64,000 nt of DNA from DASUFE01 sp036274675 (GCA_036274675.1 DASUFE010000105.1:1-64000), one strand, 5' to 3'; shown: positions 17,127 to 26,343, counted from the first letter of the stretch. The notes: generated from the letters alone by a model not told the origin. Translations and numbers: made by a program.

Positions 17127-18296
17127 TTAATCCTTGCGCAAATGGTCGTCCACCGCTATCGGAGTTGGGTAACGCATCACAATATAATAAGAAGACACGA
17201 TAAAGGTCAGCAGCGTCGTGATCTGGATCAGATAGGATGCACGTTCCGAGATCAGGGCCGCCTGTAATGCGATGATCGCTATCAAAAGCGAGAACTCGCT
17301 GACCTGGCCCAGGCGGTAGCCGCACTGGGTTGAGAAGCCGCTTTTCTCCCCCTCCTTGCGTAATAACAGGCGGAACACCTGCGGTTTTATCACCAGCATG
17401 AACAGCGCCAGCGCGCCGGCCGGCACGATCAATTCCGCCAGCATGCCGATATTGAATCCTGCTCCCAGGGTGAAGAAGAACATCACCAGGAAGAAGTCGC
17501 GCAAGGGTTTTAAGTGCTCCGTGATAAAGCGCGCGATCGGGCTGATGGCGAGACTGACGCCCCCGATAAAGGCGCCGATTTCGTAACCCAGGCCCAGGAA
17601 ATTCGCCAGCTGCGAAATACCGAGGCACCAGCCGATGGTCAGCAGAAAGATGTATTCGTGAATGCGGTCGAAGCGCGTGATCAGGCGGTGCAACAGATAG
17701 CGCGAAACCAGAAAGGCCAGCGTGGTGACGAAAGCCAGCGCGAGCACGAGCCTGGCGATTCCCGGCAACACCGCTTCGTGGGCGGCGAAGCCCTGAATGC
17801 CGGCGAGCGCGAGCACGGCGACGATATCCTGCAGCAGCAGGATACTGACCAAGAGCTCGCCCATATGCTGATGGTGCAAGGCCGTGGTCGGCAGGAGTTT
17901 CAGGCCGATGATGGTGCTGGAGAACATCATGCAGATTCCGATGACCGCCGAATCCGCCGCACTCAATCCGAACAAGAGGCTGAGCCCGAAGCCCGCCCCG
18001 AAAAACAGCGCGGAACTCACCAGTGTGACGATGGTGGTCTTGCGGAACAGGCGGGCGAGGTCCTGCGGCTCCAGATTCATGCCCAGCAGGAACAGCAGAA
18101 AAATGATGCCGACTTCGGCGATCTGCCCGATCAGTTTCAGGTCCGTGACCAGGTGAAATCCCCAGGGCCCGGCCATTATCCCGACCAGGATGTACGCCAC
18201 CAGCATCGACTGGCGGATGAACAGCGCGAGCGTGGCCAGCAGCGTCGCTCCCGAGAAAATCAGGAAGATCGAGAAAATAATACTGTGGTCTGTCAT
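17127..18296 (-). CDS. CPA2-family monovalent cation:proton antiporter (KefB-like membrane domain)
   Basis: 389-residue integral membrane protein of the Na+/H+ exchanger (CPA2) family, covering about 11-12 hydrophobic helices. Recognisable family stretches are SMLVAYILVGIMAGPWG, IIFLLFLLGMNLEP, MMFSSTIIGLKLLP, ILLLQDIVAVLAL (with the functional Asp) and FLVMFFFTLGAGFN. It lacks the C-terminal TrkA-N/RCK domain of KefB and KefC and stops at DDHLRKD. Ion specificity cannot be read from sequence. It is divergent from pepN with a ~100-base gap and lies upstream of the GGDEF-EAL gene on the same strand. Confidence 0.9.
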   Translation of the reverse strand: MTDHSIIFSIFLIFSGATLLATLALFIRQSMLVAYILVGIMAGPWGFHLVTDLKLIGQIAEVGIIFLLFLLGMNLEPQDLARLFRKTTIVTLVSSALFFGAGFGLSLLFGLSAADSAVIGICMMFSSTIIGLKLLPTTALHHQHMGELLVSILLLQDIVAVLALAGIQGFAAHEAVLPGIARLVLALAFVTTLAFLVSRYLLHRLITRFDRIHEYIFLLTIGWCLGISQLANFLGLGYEIGAFIGGVSLAISPIARFITEHLKPLRDFFLVMFFFTLGAGFNIGMLAELIVPAGALALFMLVIKPQVFRLLLRKEGEKSGFSTQCGYRLGQVSEFSLLIAIIALQAALISERASYLIQITTLLTFIVSSYYIVMRYPTPIAVDDHLRKD

Positions 18297-18398
18297 AGAA
18301 TACCCTGGTCAGGCTATGATCCCTGACCTGCAACCCGTTTTTATACTGGCCATTATACGGGAGAGTCCCGTAGCCGAATGCCATGGGACGGACCCGAT

Positions 18399-21059
18399 AT
18401 GAAAAAAAATGAGAACCCGAAAGCCGTTTTTTTAAAAGATTATAAACCCCCGGCTTTTTGGGTGGAAACGGTCGATCTCGAATTCGATCTAGAGCCGGAG
18501 CGCACTCGCGTGCGCTCAGTCATGAAGATACGCCGCGGGCCAGACACCCCTCCCGCAACCGCTCTGGAACTGGACGGCGCCGAACTGGAATTGCTCTCGG
18601 TGATGCTGGACGGCAGGAAATTGTCTCCGCAGGATTACAGTCTGTCGGAAACCGGGCTGACCATCGCCAAACCCCCGGCCGCCTTCACCCTGGAGATTGA
18701 AACCCGCATTAATCCGGCGGCGAACACCTCGCTCGACGGGCTGTACATGTCCGGCGGCAATTTCTGCACCCAGTGCGAGGCGGAAGGTTTTCGTAAGATT
18801 ACCTTTTATATCGACCGGCCCGACGTAATGGCCCGCTTCAGCGCCGTGCTCAGGGCCGACCGGGAAGCCTTTCCGGTGCTGCTGTCCAACGGCAACTGCG
18901 TCGCCCGCGGCGAATTGCCGGACGGCCGGCACTGGGTGCGCTGGGAAGATCCTTTCCTCAAACCCTGCTACCTGTTCGCGCTGGTGGCGGGCAAGCTGGT
19001 CGCGATCGAGGACCGCTTTACCACGCGTTCCGGCCGCAAGGTCGATCTTAAAATCTACGTACAGCCGCACAACCGCGACCGCTGCGAGCATGCGATGGTC
19101 TCGCTCAAGAAGTCCATGCGCTGGGACGAGGAGACCTTCGGCCTCGAATACGACCTCGATATCTTTATGATCGTCGCGGTCGACGATTTCAACATGGGGG
19201 CGATGGAAAACAAGGGCCTCAATATTTTCAATTCCAAGTACGTGCTGGCGCGCCCCGACACCGCGACCGATACCGATTATCAGAATATCGAAGGCGTGAT
19301 CGGCCACGAGTATTTCCACAACTGGACCGGCAACCGCGTCACCTGCCGCGACTGGTTCCAGCTGAGTCTCAAGGAAGGCCTCACGGTGTTCCGTGACCAG
19401 GAGTTCAGCGCCGACATGAGCGCGCGCGCCTTGAAACGCATCGAGGACGTGCGGATGCTGCGCACCATGCAGTTCGCGGAGGACTCGGGTCCGACCGCGC
19501 ATCCGGTGCGTCCCGAATCGTACATCGAGATCAACAATTTCTACACCGTGACCATTTACGAGAAGGGCGCCGAAGTCATCCGCATGCAGCATACCCTGCT
19601 CGGCAAGGAAGGCTTCCGCAAGGGCATGGATCTCTATTTCAAGCGTCACGACGGTCACGCGGTCACGATCGAGGATTTCGTGCGCGCGATGGAGGACGCC
19701 AACAAGGCGGACTTCAAGCAGTTCCGGCTCTGGTACAGCCAGGCGGGAACCCCCGAACTGAATGTCACGGACCGCTACGATGCGAAGCAGAAGACCTATC
19801 AGCTGACGATCCGCCAGAGTTGCCCGCCGACGCCGGGTCAGCCGCAGAAGCAGCCGATGCATATACCGGTGGCCGCGGGCCTGCTGGATGAACAGGGCAA
19901 GGCCTTATCCTTGCATACACAAGACGGCCGGATGGATACGCCGGATACCGTGGTATTGAATGTGACCCTGCCGGAGCAGACCTTTACTTTTACGGATGTG
20001 CCTTCGAAACCCGTGCCGTCGCTGCTGCGCGGTTTTTCCGCCCCCGTGAAACTGCGCCACGATTACAGCGATCACGATCTGTGTCTCCTGATGGCGCACG
20101 ACAGCGACAGCTTCAACCGCTGGGACGCCGGGCAGCAATACGCGCTGCGCGTGCTGCTGCGCCTGCTGGCGGCGCGACAATCGGGTCAGCCTGTCAAGGT
20201 CGACGATCAGTTTATCGCCGCCTTCGAGACCACTCTGCGCGCCGAGGACGCGGACCCGGGGCTGGTCGCCGAAATACTCACCCTGCCCGCCGAGCGCTAT
20301 ATCGCCGATCAGGTCGAATCGGTCGACCCGCAGAATATCCATCAGACGCGCGAGACGCTGCGCGGCAGACTTGCCGCGACGCTCGGCCCGCTGCTGCGCC
20401 AGCGTTATGACGAACTGCGCGACGATGGGCCTTTCAGCGCCGAACCCGAGGCGATGGCGCGCCGCCGCCTGCGCAACGTGTGCCTCGATTATCTGATGCA
20501 GGCCGGCAAGACGGACGCGATCGAACTGTGTCTGATCCAGTACCGCGCGGCGCGCAACATGACGGACAAGCTGGCCGCGTTCGCGGCGCTGTGCGACGTG
20601 CCGGGCGAGCTGCGCAACGATGTAATCCAGGATTTCCACGACCAATACCGGAACGACACGCTGGTGCTGGACAAGTGGTTCGGCATCCAGGCGCTGTCGC
20701 GGCTCCCGGACACGCTCGAGCGCGTCAAGGCTCTGCAGCAGCATCCGGCGTTCTCGCTGAAGAACCCGAACAAGGTGCGGGCCCTAATCGCAACCTTCTG
20801 CCTCGCGAATCCCGCGCGCTTCCACGATCCTTCCGGTAAAGGCTACGAACTCCTGTTTGACACCATTGTCGCGCTCGATCGCATCAATCCCCAGGTCGCC
20901 GCGCGCATGGTGCCGGCGCTGACCCGCTGGCGCAAGTTCGTCAGCCCGCAGCGTGAGCTGATGCGGCAGCGCCTGCAGGCTATACTCGAAACGCCGGATA
21001 TTTCACGCGATGTCTACGAGCTGGTGTCGAAGAGCCTGTCCGAGGAAAGCAAGACCTGA
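18399..21059 (+). CDS. pepN: Aminopeptidase N
   Basis: 886-residue zinc metallopeptidase of family M1 that removes N-terminal residues from peptides in the cytoplasm. The exopeptidase motif GAMEN is at 267-271. The zinc site HEYFH starts at H303, with the downstream Glu in LKEGLTVFRDQEF. The transition-state Tyr region is NFYTVTIYEKGAEVIRM. The C-terminal DUF3458 and ARM-like helical domains follow. I prefer ATG 18399 to the in-frame ATG at 18378, because the family starts near this point and GGGACGG lies just upstream. Full length for the family. Confidence 0.96.
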   Translation: MKKNENPKAVFLKDYKPPAFWVETVDLEFDLEPERTRVRSVMKIRRGPDTPPATALELDGAELELLSVMLDGRKLSPQDYSLSETGLTIAKPPAAFTLEIETRINPAANTSLDGLYMSGGNFCTQCEAEGFRKITFYIDRPDVMARFSAVLRADREAFPVLLSNGNCVARGELPDGRHWVRWEDPFLKPCYLFALVAGKLVAIEDRFTTRSGRKVDLKIYVQPHNRDRCEHAMVSLKKSMRWDEETFGLEYDLDIFMIVAVDDFNMGAMENKGLNIFNSKYVLARPDTATDTDYQNIEGVIGHEYFHNWTGNRVTCRDWFQLSLKEGLTVFRDQEFSADMSARALKRIEDVRMLRTMQFAEDSGPTAHPVRPESYIEINNFYTVTIYEKGAEVIRMQHTLLGKEGFRKGMDLYFKRHDGHAVTIEDFVRAMEDANKADFKQFRLWYSQAGTPELNVTDRYDAKQKTYQLTIRQSCPPTPGQPQKQPMHIPVAAGLLDEQGKALSLHTQDGRMDTPDTVVLNVTLPEQTFTFTDVPSKPVPSLLRGFSAPVKLRHDYSDHDLCLLMAHDSDSFNRWDAGQQYALRVLLRLLAARQSGQPVKVDDQFIAAFETTLRAEDADPGLVAEILTLPAERYIADQVESVDPQNIHQTRETLRGRLAATLGPLLRQRYDELRDDGPFSAEPEAMARRRLRNVCLDYLMQAGKTDAIELCLIQYRAARNMTDKLAAFAALCDVPGELRNDVIQDFHDQYRNDTLVLDKWFGIQALSRLPDTLERVKALQQHPAFSLKNPNKVRALIATFCLANPARFHDPSGKGYELLFDTIVALDRINPQVAARMVPALTRWRKFVSPQRELMRQRLQAILETPDISRDVYELVSKSLSEESKT

Positions 21060-21107
21060 TTTGCCTCGGGACGGTTTGTCCTTTTAAACCTTAAGAAGGA
21101 GCTTGTC

Positions 21108-21554
21108 ATGAAAACCATGTTGAAGTGGGTTCTTATATTTGCGGCCGTGTGCGCGCTGACGACTGCCAGGGCCGCCGATGCGCCCACGGCGCCAACGGCG
21201 GCGCCCGCAACGCCCGCGGCCACAGCCTATATCATCAGCCCGGCGGACGGCGCCGAAGTGACGAGCCCCTTTGTCGTGCAATTCGGGCTCAAGGGCATGG
21301 GCATCGCGCCCGCCGGCGTCGAATTCGCCAACACCGGCCACCATCATCTGCTGATCGATGTCGCGGAACTGCCGCCCAAGGGCAAGCCGATTCCGGCCGA
21401 CGAGACCCACCGTCATTTCGGCAAGGGACAGACGGAAACGGAACTCAGCCTGCCGCCGGGCAGGCACACATTGCAATTGTTGCTCGGCGACCACCTGCAT
21501 ATTCCGCAAGATCCGCCGGTGACCTCCGCGAAAATCACCATTACGGTCAAATAG
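21108..21554 (+). CDS. Exported DUF4399 protein
   Basis: 148-residue periplasmic protein with a signal peptide (MKTMLKWVLIFAAVCALTTA, cut near ARA/AD) followed by an Ala/Pro/Thr-rich linker. The remaining ~105 residues match the DUF4399 family by its His-rich core: TGHHHLLID, ETHRHFGKGQTE, LPPGRHTLQLLLGDHLHIP. The clustered histidines suggest metal binding, but no function is established for the family to my knowledge. AAGGAG precedes the ATG at good spacing. It sits 48 bases after pepN on the same strand. Confidence 0.85.
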   Translation: MKTMLKWVLIFAAVCALTTARAADAPTAPTAAPATPAATAYIISPADGAEVTSPFVVQFGLKGMGIAPAGVEFANTGHHHLLIDVAELPPKGKPIPADETHRHFGKGQTETELSLPPGRHTLQLLLGDHLHIPQDPPVTSAKITITVK

Positions 21555-21629
21555 GCGGTCCAGCAGGGCCCGGTTGATCCGCCGGAGCTATATCTGCGAT
21601 ACTCGGTTTTTTGCGGATATACGGCGTAT

Positions 21630-22832
21630 ATGTTACCGAAGAAAGCTCCATCGCCTTGCCGGCAGATACAGCGCGTATTGCCTTCAGCCACGCGGCTGGT
21701 CGATTTATACGGCGATTACGGCAGTGATGAATTCGTGCTGCGCCGCGGCGGCCGCCTGAAGAAGGTACAGGTCGCCTACGAGTGCTGGGGCAAGCTGAGT
21801 CTCAACCAGGACAACGCCGTGCTGGTCTTCACGGGCCTTTCGCCTTCGGCGCACGCCTGCTCCTCGGCCGAGGATCCGACCCCGGGCTGGTGGGAGTATA
21901 TGATCGGCCCGGGCAAGCCCATCGACACCGACCGCTTTTTCGTCATCTGCGTCAATTCGCTGGGCGGTTGCTTCGGCAGCACGGGCCCGTCCTCGATCAA
22001 TCCCGCGACCGGCGAGTGCTACGGCCTGGATTTTCCCGAAGTGACGATCGAAGACATCGCCAAGGCCGGGCATCACGCGCTGCACGAGCTCGGCGTCGAC
22101 CACCTGCACGCGGTGGTCGGTTCCTCGATGGGCGGCATGACCTCGCTCGCCTATGCGCTGCAGTATCCGGACGAGGTGGATTACCTGGTGTCGATATCGG
22201 CGGCGGCGCGCGCGCGGCCCTTTACCATCATGATCCGCTCGCTGCAGCGCGAGATCGTGCGCAACGATCCGATGTGGAAGAACGGCCGCTATTCGCCCGA
22301 CGCGGAACCCGTACAGGGAATGCTGACTGCGCGCAAGCTGGGATTGCTGTCCTATCGCGCTTCCGAGGAATGGCTGCAGCGTTTCAACCGCATGAAAGTG
22401 CCGCACGAGCGTCACAGCCATGACAAGTTCGGCATCGAATTCGAGATCGAGTCCTATCTCGACCACAACGCCCGCAAGTTCGCGGAGGTGTACGACGCCA
22501 ACAGCTACCTCTACCTGTCGCGGGCGATGGACCTGTTCGACGTCGCCGAGCACGGCGGGACGCTCAATGCGGGGCTGGCCAAGATTCAGGCCAAGCGCAG
22601 CCTGATCATCGGCGTGCAGACCGATATCCTGTTCCCGGTGGAGCAGCAGCTGGAGCTGGCGGAAGGCCTGCGCAAGGCCGGGCTCGCGGTCGACTTCCAT
22701 AACCTGCCCTCGATCAACGGGCACGACTCCTTCCTCATCGACAAGGCGCATTTCGCGCCGGTGCTGAGCGAGTTTTTCGCCGCCACCAGCATCGCCCTGC
22801 AATCCAAGCCGCGCGATCCTTACGCGAATTAA
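21630..22832 (+). CDS. MetX-family O-acyltransferase, probably serine (or homoserine) O-succinyltransferase
   Basis: 400-residue alpha/beta-hydrolase-fold acyltransferase of the MetX family, acting in methionine or cysteine synthesis. The nucleophile is S166 in VGSSMGGM. The oxyanion/acyl region is NSLGGCFGSTGPSSINPATG, and the His end of the triad is INGHDSFLID. From memory, the stretch SLGxCFGSTGPxSINPATG together with RASEEWLQRF and YLYLSRAMDLFD resembles the serine O-succinyltransferases of Xanthomonas relatives more than the homoserine acetyltransferases. The family is certain; the substrate pair is inference. The first ~25 residues are poorly conserved, so the true start may lie a little downstream. 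Confidence 0.88.
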   Translation: MLPKKAPSPCRQIQRVLPSATRLVDLYGDYGSDEFVLRRGGRLKKVQVAYECWGKLSLNQDNAVLVFTGLSPSAHACSSAEDPTPGWWEYMIGPGKPIDTDRFFVICVNSLGGCFGSTGPSSINPATGECYGLDFPEVTIEDIAKAGHHALHELGVDHLHAVVGSSMGGMTSLAYALQYPDEVDYLVSISAAARARPFTIMIRSLQREIVRNDPMWKNGRYSPDAEPVQGMLTARKLGLLSYRASEEWLQRFNRMKVPHERHSHDKFGIEFEIESYLDHNARKFAEVYDANSYLYLSRAMDLFDVAEHGGTLNAGLAKIQAKRSLIIGVQTDILFPVEQQLELAEGLRKAGLAVDFHNLPSINGHDSFLIDKAHFAPVLSEFFAATSIALQSKPRDPYAN

Positions 22833-22876
22833 GAACGCCAGGTTGCCACGGCTTTTCATATTTCTGATCTCGCCAC

Positions 22877-22940
22877 AAATCCGCTGGGAGCGGATTTGAA
22901 CCCCTGAAGAGCGGGCCCCGTAAGGGGCGAGGGCAGGATT
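22877..22940. repeat. Short perfect hairpin and GC-rich repeat DNA
   Basis: AAATCCGCT at 22877-22885 pairs with AGCGGATTT at 22889-22897 around a GGG loop. A second short GC stem (GGCCCC / GGGGCG) follows near 22914-22930. No T-tract, so a terminator role for the MetX gene is uncertain. Confidence 0.5.
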
Positions 22941-22952
22941 GCCCGAGTAACG

Positions 22953-23060
22953 CGCAAAGCCGCCAAGACTAAAATGTAAAATATCAAAGATAAGTAATTT
23001 TGAATCCATTTCATTCTTAAGATTAAGACTTTCTTTGCGGCTTGGCGGCTTGGCGAGAGA
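22953..23060. repeat. Intergenic palindromic repeat, CGCAAAGCCGCCAAG type
   Basis: The left arm 22953-22967 and right arm 23041-23055 are inverted with one mismatch in 15. The centre is AT-rich. The right arm extends into CTTGGCGAGAG, the same end as the element at 23614-23725. The unit reaches to within 20 bases of the thpR start and puts an in-frame TTG (23042) upstream of it. Confidence 0.75.
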
Positions 23061-23080
23061 AAATTAAAGCGGTTCTTGAA

Positions 23081-23608
23081 ATGGAAACTCTGAATTCTAA
23101 ACGGATATTTTTTGCGTTGTGGCCGGATGACGCAGTGCGCGGGCGGTTGGAGGAATTACTGTCGAAATTGCCGGAGGATGCCGGGCGCAAGCAAGTTCCC
23201 GGCGATCTGCACCTGACGCTGGAATTTATCGGCAAGGCTTCGGTACAGCATTATGACTGCCTGCGCATGGCCGCCACACGCATCGAATTCGCGCCGTTTG
23301 CCTTCGAGCTGGTCCGTTTCGGCTATTTCCCGAAGGCCAAGGTCGTTTCCGCGGAACCGGCGGCCTGCCAACCGCTGACGGAACTGGCGCGCGAGTTGCG
23401 CAATACGCTGCGGGGTTGCGGTCACACGCCGGACAAGCGCGAGTACAACCCTCATGTCACGCTGCTGCGCAAATCTCCACCCCTGCCATGGCTCAAGCCG
23501 TTTGATCCGGTACTGTGGAAAGTGGATCGATTCTGCCTCGTCGAGTCGCGCGAATCCGATAACAGCGGCCGCCGGTATAAAGTATTGGAAGAATTCCGCG
23601 CTGTATAA
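23081..23608 (+). CDS. thpR: RNA 2',3'-cyclic phosphodiesterase (2H family)
   Basis: 175-residue member of the 2H phosphoesterase superfamily (formerly 2'-5' RNA ligase), which hydrolyses 2',3'-cyclic phosphodiester ends of RNA. Both HxTx motifs are present: HLTL at H44 and HVTL at H125. The start RIFFALWPDD is typical. ATG 23081 is chosen over TTG 23042, which lies inside the palindromic repeat. Length is normal. The gene is wedged between two palindromic repeats of the same type (22953-23060 and 23614-23725). Confidence 0.92.
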   Translation: METLNSKRIFFALWPDDAVRGRLEELLSKLPEDAGRKQVPGDLHLTLEFIGKASVQHYDCLRMAATRIEFAPFAFELVRFGYFPKAKVVSAEPAACQPLTELARELRNTLRGCGHTPDKREYNPHVTLLRKSPPLPWLKPFDPVLWKVDRFCLVESRESDNSGRRYKVLEEFRAV

Positions 23609-23613
23609 TTTTC

Positions 23614-23725
23614 TCTCGCCAAGGTGCAAAGTCGCTAAGGATAAAAGGCGGTCACTCTTAGCCCAGGCTCTGCCTGCTTGCGATTTTTTACCAAGAGTTC
23701 TTGGCGGCTTTGCGTCTTGGCGAGA
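23614..23725. repeat. Intergenic palindromic repeat, TCTCGCCAAG type
   Basis: The two 26-base arms, 23614-23639 and 23700-23725, are inverted with only 4 mismatches. It begins 6 bases after the thpR stop and ends about 50 bases before the next start. It is the best-conserved of the long arms in this family. Confidence 0.8.
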
Positions 23726-23777
23726 TGAAAAATATAAAGTCTTGGCAACGTGGCGGCTCTTAAGCGAGAATCGCTGC

Positions 23778-24242
23778 ATGAGATTGCTGTTTAAACCCTG
23801 GGCAGTGAAATACCTGTTGCGATTGTGGCCTCCCTACTGGGGTATGGGCATACGGATCGAATACGTATCGGAAGATTTCCGGCAGATCGTAGTGGCAATG
23901 AAGTTTGCCTGGTGGAATCGCAACTACGTGGGAACGCAGTTCGGCGGCAGCCTCTTCGCCATGACCGATCCCTTCTACATGCTCATGCTGCACAAGGCGC
24001 TGGAACCCGATTATTTCGTGTGGGACAAGGGCGCCTGCATCGAGTTCGTCAAGCCGGGCACCAGCAAGGTCCGCGCGCGTTTTGAAATTGATGATGCCAT
24101 TCTCGAGGATATCCGGCGGCATACCGCGACGGGCGAGAAGTATTTCAAGGACCTGAGCCTGGATATTGTGGACGCCTCGGGCGAGGTCGTGGCCAGGGTC
24201 AAGCGTACCCTCTATCTTCGGAAGAAGCCCCACCTCCGCTAA
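23778..24242 (+). CDS. DUF4442 hotdog-fold protein (thioesterase-like)
   Basis: 154-residue protein of the DUF4442 family, predicted to have the hotdog fold shared by acyl-CoA thioesterases. Characteristic pieces are WWNRNYVGTQFGGSLFAMTDPFYMLML, followed by VWDKGACIEFVKPGTSKVRA. The long open frame continues upstream to 23454, but that part overlaps thpR and a repeat, so the ATG at 23778 (MRLLFKPWAVKYLLR) is the sensible start. No signal peptide. No adjacent gene indicates a substrate. A palindromic repeat follows. Confidence 0.85.
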   Translation: MRLLFKPWAVKYLLRLWPPYWGMGIRIEYVSEDFRQIVVAMKFAWWNRNYVGTQFGGSLFAMTDPFYMLMLHKALEPDYFVWDKGACIEFVKPGTSKVRARFEIDDAILEDIRRHTATGEKYFKDLSLDIVDASGEVVARVKRTLYLRKKPHLR

Positions 24243-24272
24243 GCTTGCTCTCTTTAAGACTTTATATTTTTA

Positions 24273-24375
24273 CTCTCGCGGGGACGCAGTGACGCGGAGA
24301 AACGCAGAGGAAATCTTTCTCAGTACAATTAAACGATTTCCCAGCGTACCCTGCGTCCCGGCGTCTCTGCGAGAG
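24273..24375. repeat. Intergenic palindromic repeat, CTCTCGCGGGGACGC type
   Basis: The arms 24273-24297 and 24351-24375 are inverted with about 5 mismatches in 25. It lies between the convergent ends of the DUF4442 and AI-2E-family genes and is closely similar to the element at 9630-9738. Confidence 0.75.
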
Positions 24376-24411
24376 ACTGTTGGTTTGTTTTGTTCATGGC
24401 CAGGGAAGGGA

Positions 24412-25497
24412 TTACTTCGCGTTTTTGGGTTTCTTTTCGGCTTTTTTCTTGAGCGCGGTTTCCGCGGCGGGCTCGTCGCCGCCCTCTGGGCCGAGCAGGA
24501 TGCCGAGCCAGCGGGTGTCCTCGCGGCTGTCGAGCGCGATTTTGGCGATCATGGTCAGCGGCACGGACAGCAGCATCCCGACCGGACCCAGCACCCAGCC
24601 CCAGAACAGCAGCGACAGGAATACGATCAGCGTGGAAAGGCCGACGCCGCGGCCAGTGAAGCGCGGCGCGATGAAATTATCGATGCCGACGTTGACCACG
24701 ATGTAACCAACCGCCGTCAGTATCGCCGACAGCGTGCCGTGCTGGATGAACGCCAGCAGCACGGCGGGGACGGAGGCGATGATCGAGCCGATGTTCGGCA
24801 CATAGTTCAACAGGAAGGCCAGCACGCCCCAGAGCAGCGCGTAATCGACGCCCAGTATCAGCAACCATAACGAGACCAGTATGCCCGTGCCCAGGCTGGT
24901 CAGCGTCTTGATCTTGACATAGGCGTTCATGCGGTCGAGGAACTGCTGGAAGCCGCCCATGGAGCCGTCCGGGCCCAGCATCAGCCGCAGCTTGCGCGGA
25001 AAGCTGGAGGCTTCGGCCAGCATAAAGACCGCCGTCAGAAAAATCAGGGCGGTATTGGACAGCACGCCGCCGAGACCCTTGAGAAAATTCGACGCCAGCT
25101 GCATCGCCTTGCCCGGATCGACGTACTGGGTGATACCGTCCAGTGAAATAAGGCCTCGTGCGTTCAGCCAGGTGGTTACTGCGTTGATCTCATCGCCGAG
25201 TCGCGACTGATAATCGGGCAGTTGTTGCGTGAAATCGTTCACCGAGGTGCCGATCAGCGTGCCGACCAGCGTGAAGAACAGCACAACGGCGAGAACCACA
25301 AGCGTGATGGCCAGCGCCGCCGGCACTTTCCTGCGCTCCAGCCAGAAGATGGCGGGCGCCGCGATGATCGAGATAAAGGCCGCCAGCAGAAAAGGCATCA
25401 GGATGTCGGCCGAGGCTTTCATCCCGGCGATAATCACCACGAACGCGGCCAGGCCGATCAGTAAACGAAGCGGGGCGGAGAGCGTGCTTGTCTGCAT
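24412..25497 (-). CDS. AI-2E family transporter (PerM-like permease)
   Basis: 361-residue inner-membrane protein of the PF01594 family (PerM/YdiK/TqsA type). About eight hydrophobic helices are visible, with a long amphipathic loop between helices 3 and 4. C-terminal family stretches are LLWGVLAFLLNYVPNIGSIIASVPAVLLA and VGLSTLIVFLSLLFWGWVLGPVGMLLSVPLT. The tail is a Lys-rich stretch (ALKKKAEKKPKNAK). Family members include exporters of AI-2 and Na+/H+ antiporters, so the substrate is not assigned. The gene stands alone between a palindromic repeat and a long repeat-rich spacer. Confidence 0.9.
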   Translation of the reverse strand: MQTSTLSAPLRLLIGLAAFVVIIAGMKASADILMPFLLAAFISIIAAPAIFWLERRKVPAALAITLVVLAVVLFFTLVGTLIGTSVNDFTQQLPDYQSRLGDEINAVTTWLNARGLISLDGITQYVDPGKAMQLASNFLKGLGGVLSNTALIFLTAVFMLAEASSFPRKLRLMLGPDGSMGGFQQFLDRMNAYVKIKTLTSLGTGILVSLWLLILGVDYALLWGVLAFLLNYVPNIGSIIASVPAVLLAFIQHGTLSAILTAVGYIVVNVGIDNFIAPRFTGRGVGLSTLIVFLSLLFWGWVLGPVGMLLSVPLTMIAKIALDSREDTRWLGILLGPEGGDEPAAETALKKKAEKKPKNAK

Positions 25498-26039
25498 GAG
25501 TTTTTCCCTTGAATAAGCTGGGAAGATGATAGCGGGAAGAAGAGTGAGTTAACAGTCGGTTAACGCACAAATACATCCTCCTCTTATCCCCCTTCGGGAC
25601 GAAGGGGGATGGCGAAGCCAGGGGGATGAATAAAGATTTATACGCAGGGTTCCGCCCCCGCACGACGTTTTATATGCGGGCTCCCGCGCCTGCGCGGCGG
25701 GTGACTGATCTACTCAGGGCTTCGCCCAGAGGGCGCAAAGAAAGTCACCAAAGAAACATACCCCATATATCTCGCGCTGGCCCTTCACTACGCTCCGGCG
25801 CGTTCCCTCGGGTGCTGGTTATTGACGTGTTGGCCACAATATTCCATGCAGTTCCACCGCGTGAGGCAGTTCGACCCGGCCTTTACGCCTCGGCACCTCC
25901 GGCGGCGCGTTCCTGCTATAACGCTGCGCAACCTTCGTTGATCCATAAAGGACGGGAGACTTTTTCATTGAGTTTGTGCAGTATACTCAGGGTTTCCCTG
26001 AGCCGTCCGACATAATCGATTTTTTATTGCGAGTAAATT
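25498..26039. repeat. Repeat-rich, non-coding spacer at the left edge of the accessory island
   Basis: 542 bases without a credible gene. It contains a perfect 11-base hairpin, ATCCCCCTTCG (25586-25596) / CGAAGGGGGAT (25600-25610), followed by a GC-rich block with the sequence GGGCGCAAAGAAAGTCACC (about 25730-25748). That motif resembles a dispersed repeat I associate with many proteobacterial genomes. An open frame at 25626-26015 has the Arg/Pro/Ser-rich composition of translated repeat DNA. Base composition shifts to AT-rich at about 25960. Confidence 0.55.
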
Positions 26040-26325
26040 ATGGCCGATTATAAATTTGATGGTCAGAATCTGCAAAATAAATCGGGATCAAAAATTGCGG
26101 CTGTTGATGAGAACAGTATTCGCGACACTCGCGGGAAAAGAGTGGGACGGCTGGATGGCAAAGCCATCCGTATTTCAAGCGGTAAGAAGATCGCTGAATT
26201 TAATGGTAAAGATGTTTGTAATTCATCCCGGTCGGAAACTTATGGATATCAGTGATGTTGGAAAAGAAATAGAAGGTCCTGGCGGCGCTACTCTCGCGGC
26301 GTTATGGGTTTTTTTCTTGCGCTAA
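26040..26325 (+). pseudogene. 4-fold beta-flower-like small protein, broken by a +1 frameshift
   Basis: The frame from ATG 26040 encodes repeats of about 16 residues with an SGSKIAAVDEN / TRGKRVGRLDGK / SSGKKIAEFNGK pattern, matching my recollection of the 4-fold beta-flower fold. It stops at 26255. The neighbouring frame continues the same protein with ISDVGKEIEGPGGATLAALW and ends at 26325 in a hydrophobic tail. Removing one C from the CCC run at 26227-26229 joins the two parts into a ~94-residue protein reading NSSGRKLMDISDV across the junction. This is either a real disruption or a base-calling error. It is AT-rich and lies 18 bases before the next gene. Confidence 0.7.
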
Positions 26326-26343
26326 TTTTTTTATCCTGTACCT

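Noticed and set aside
25626..26015. 129-codon frame in the repeat-rich spacer
   Set aside because: Arg/Ser/Pro-rich translation of intergenic repeat DNA, no domain and no ribosome site.
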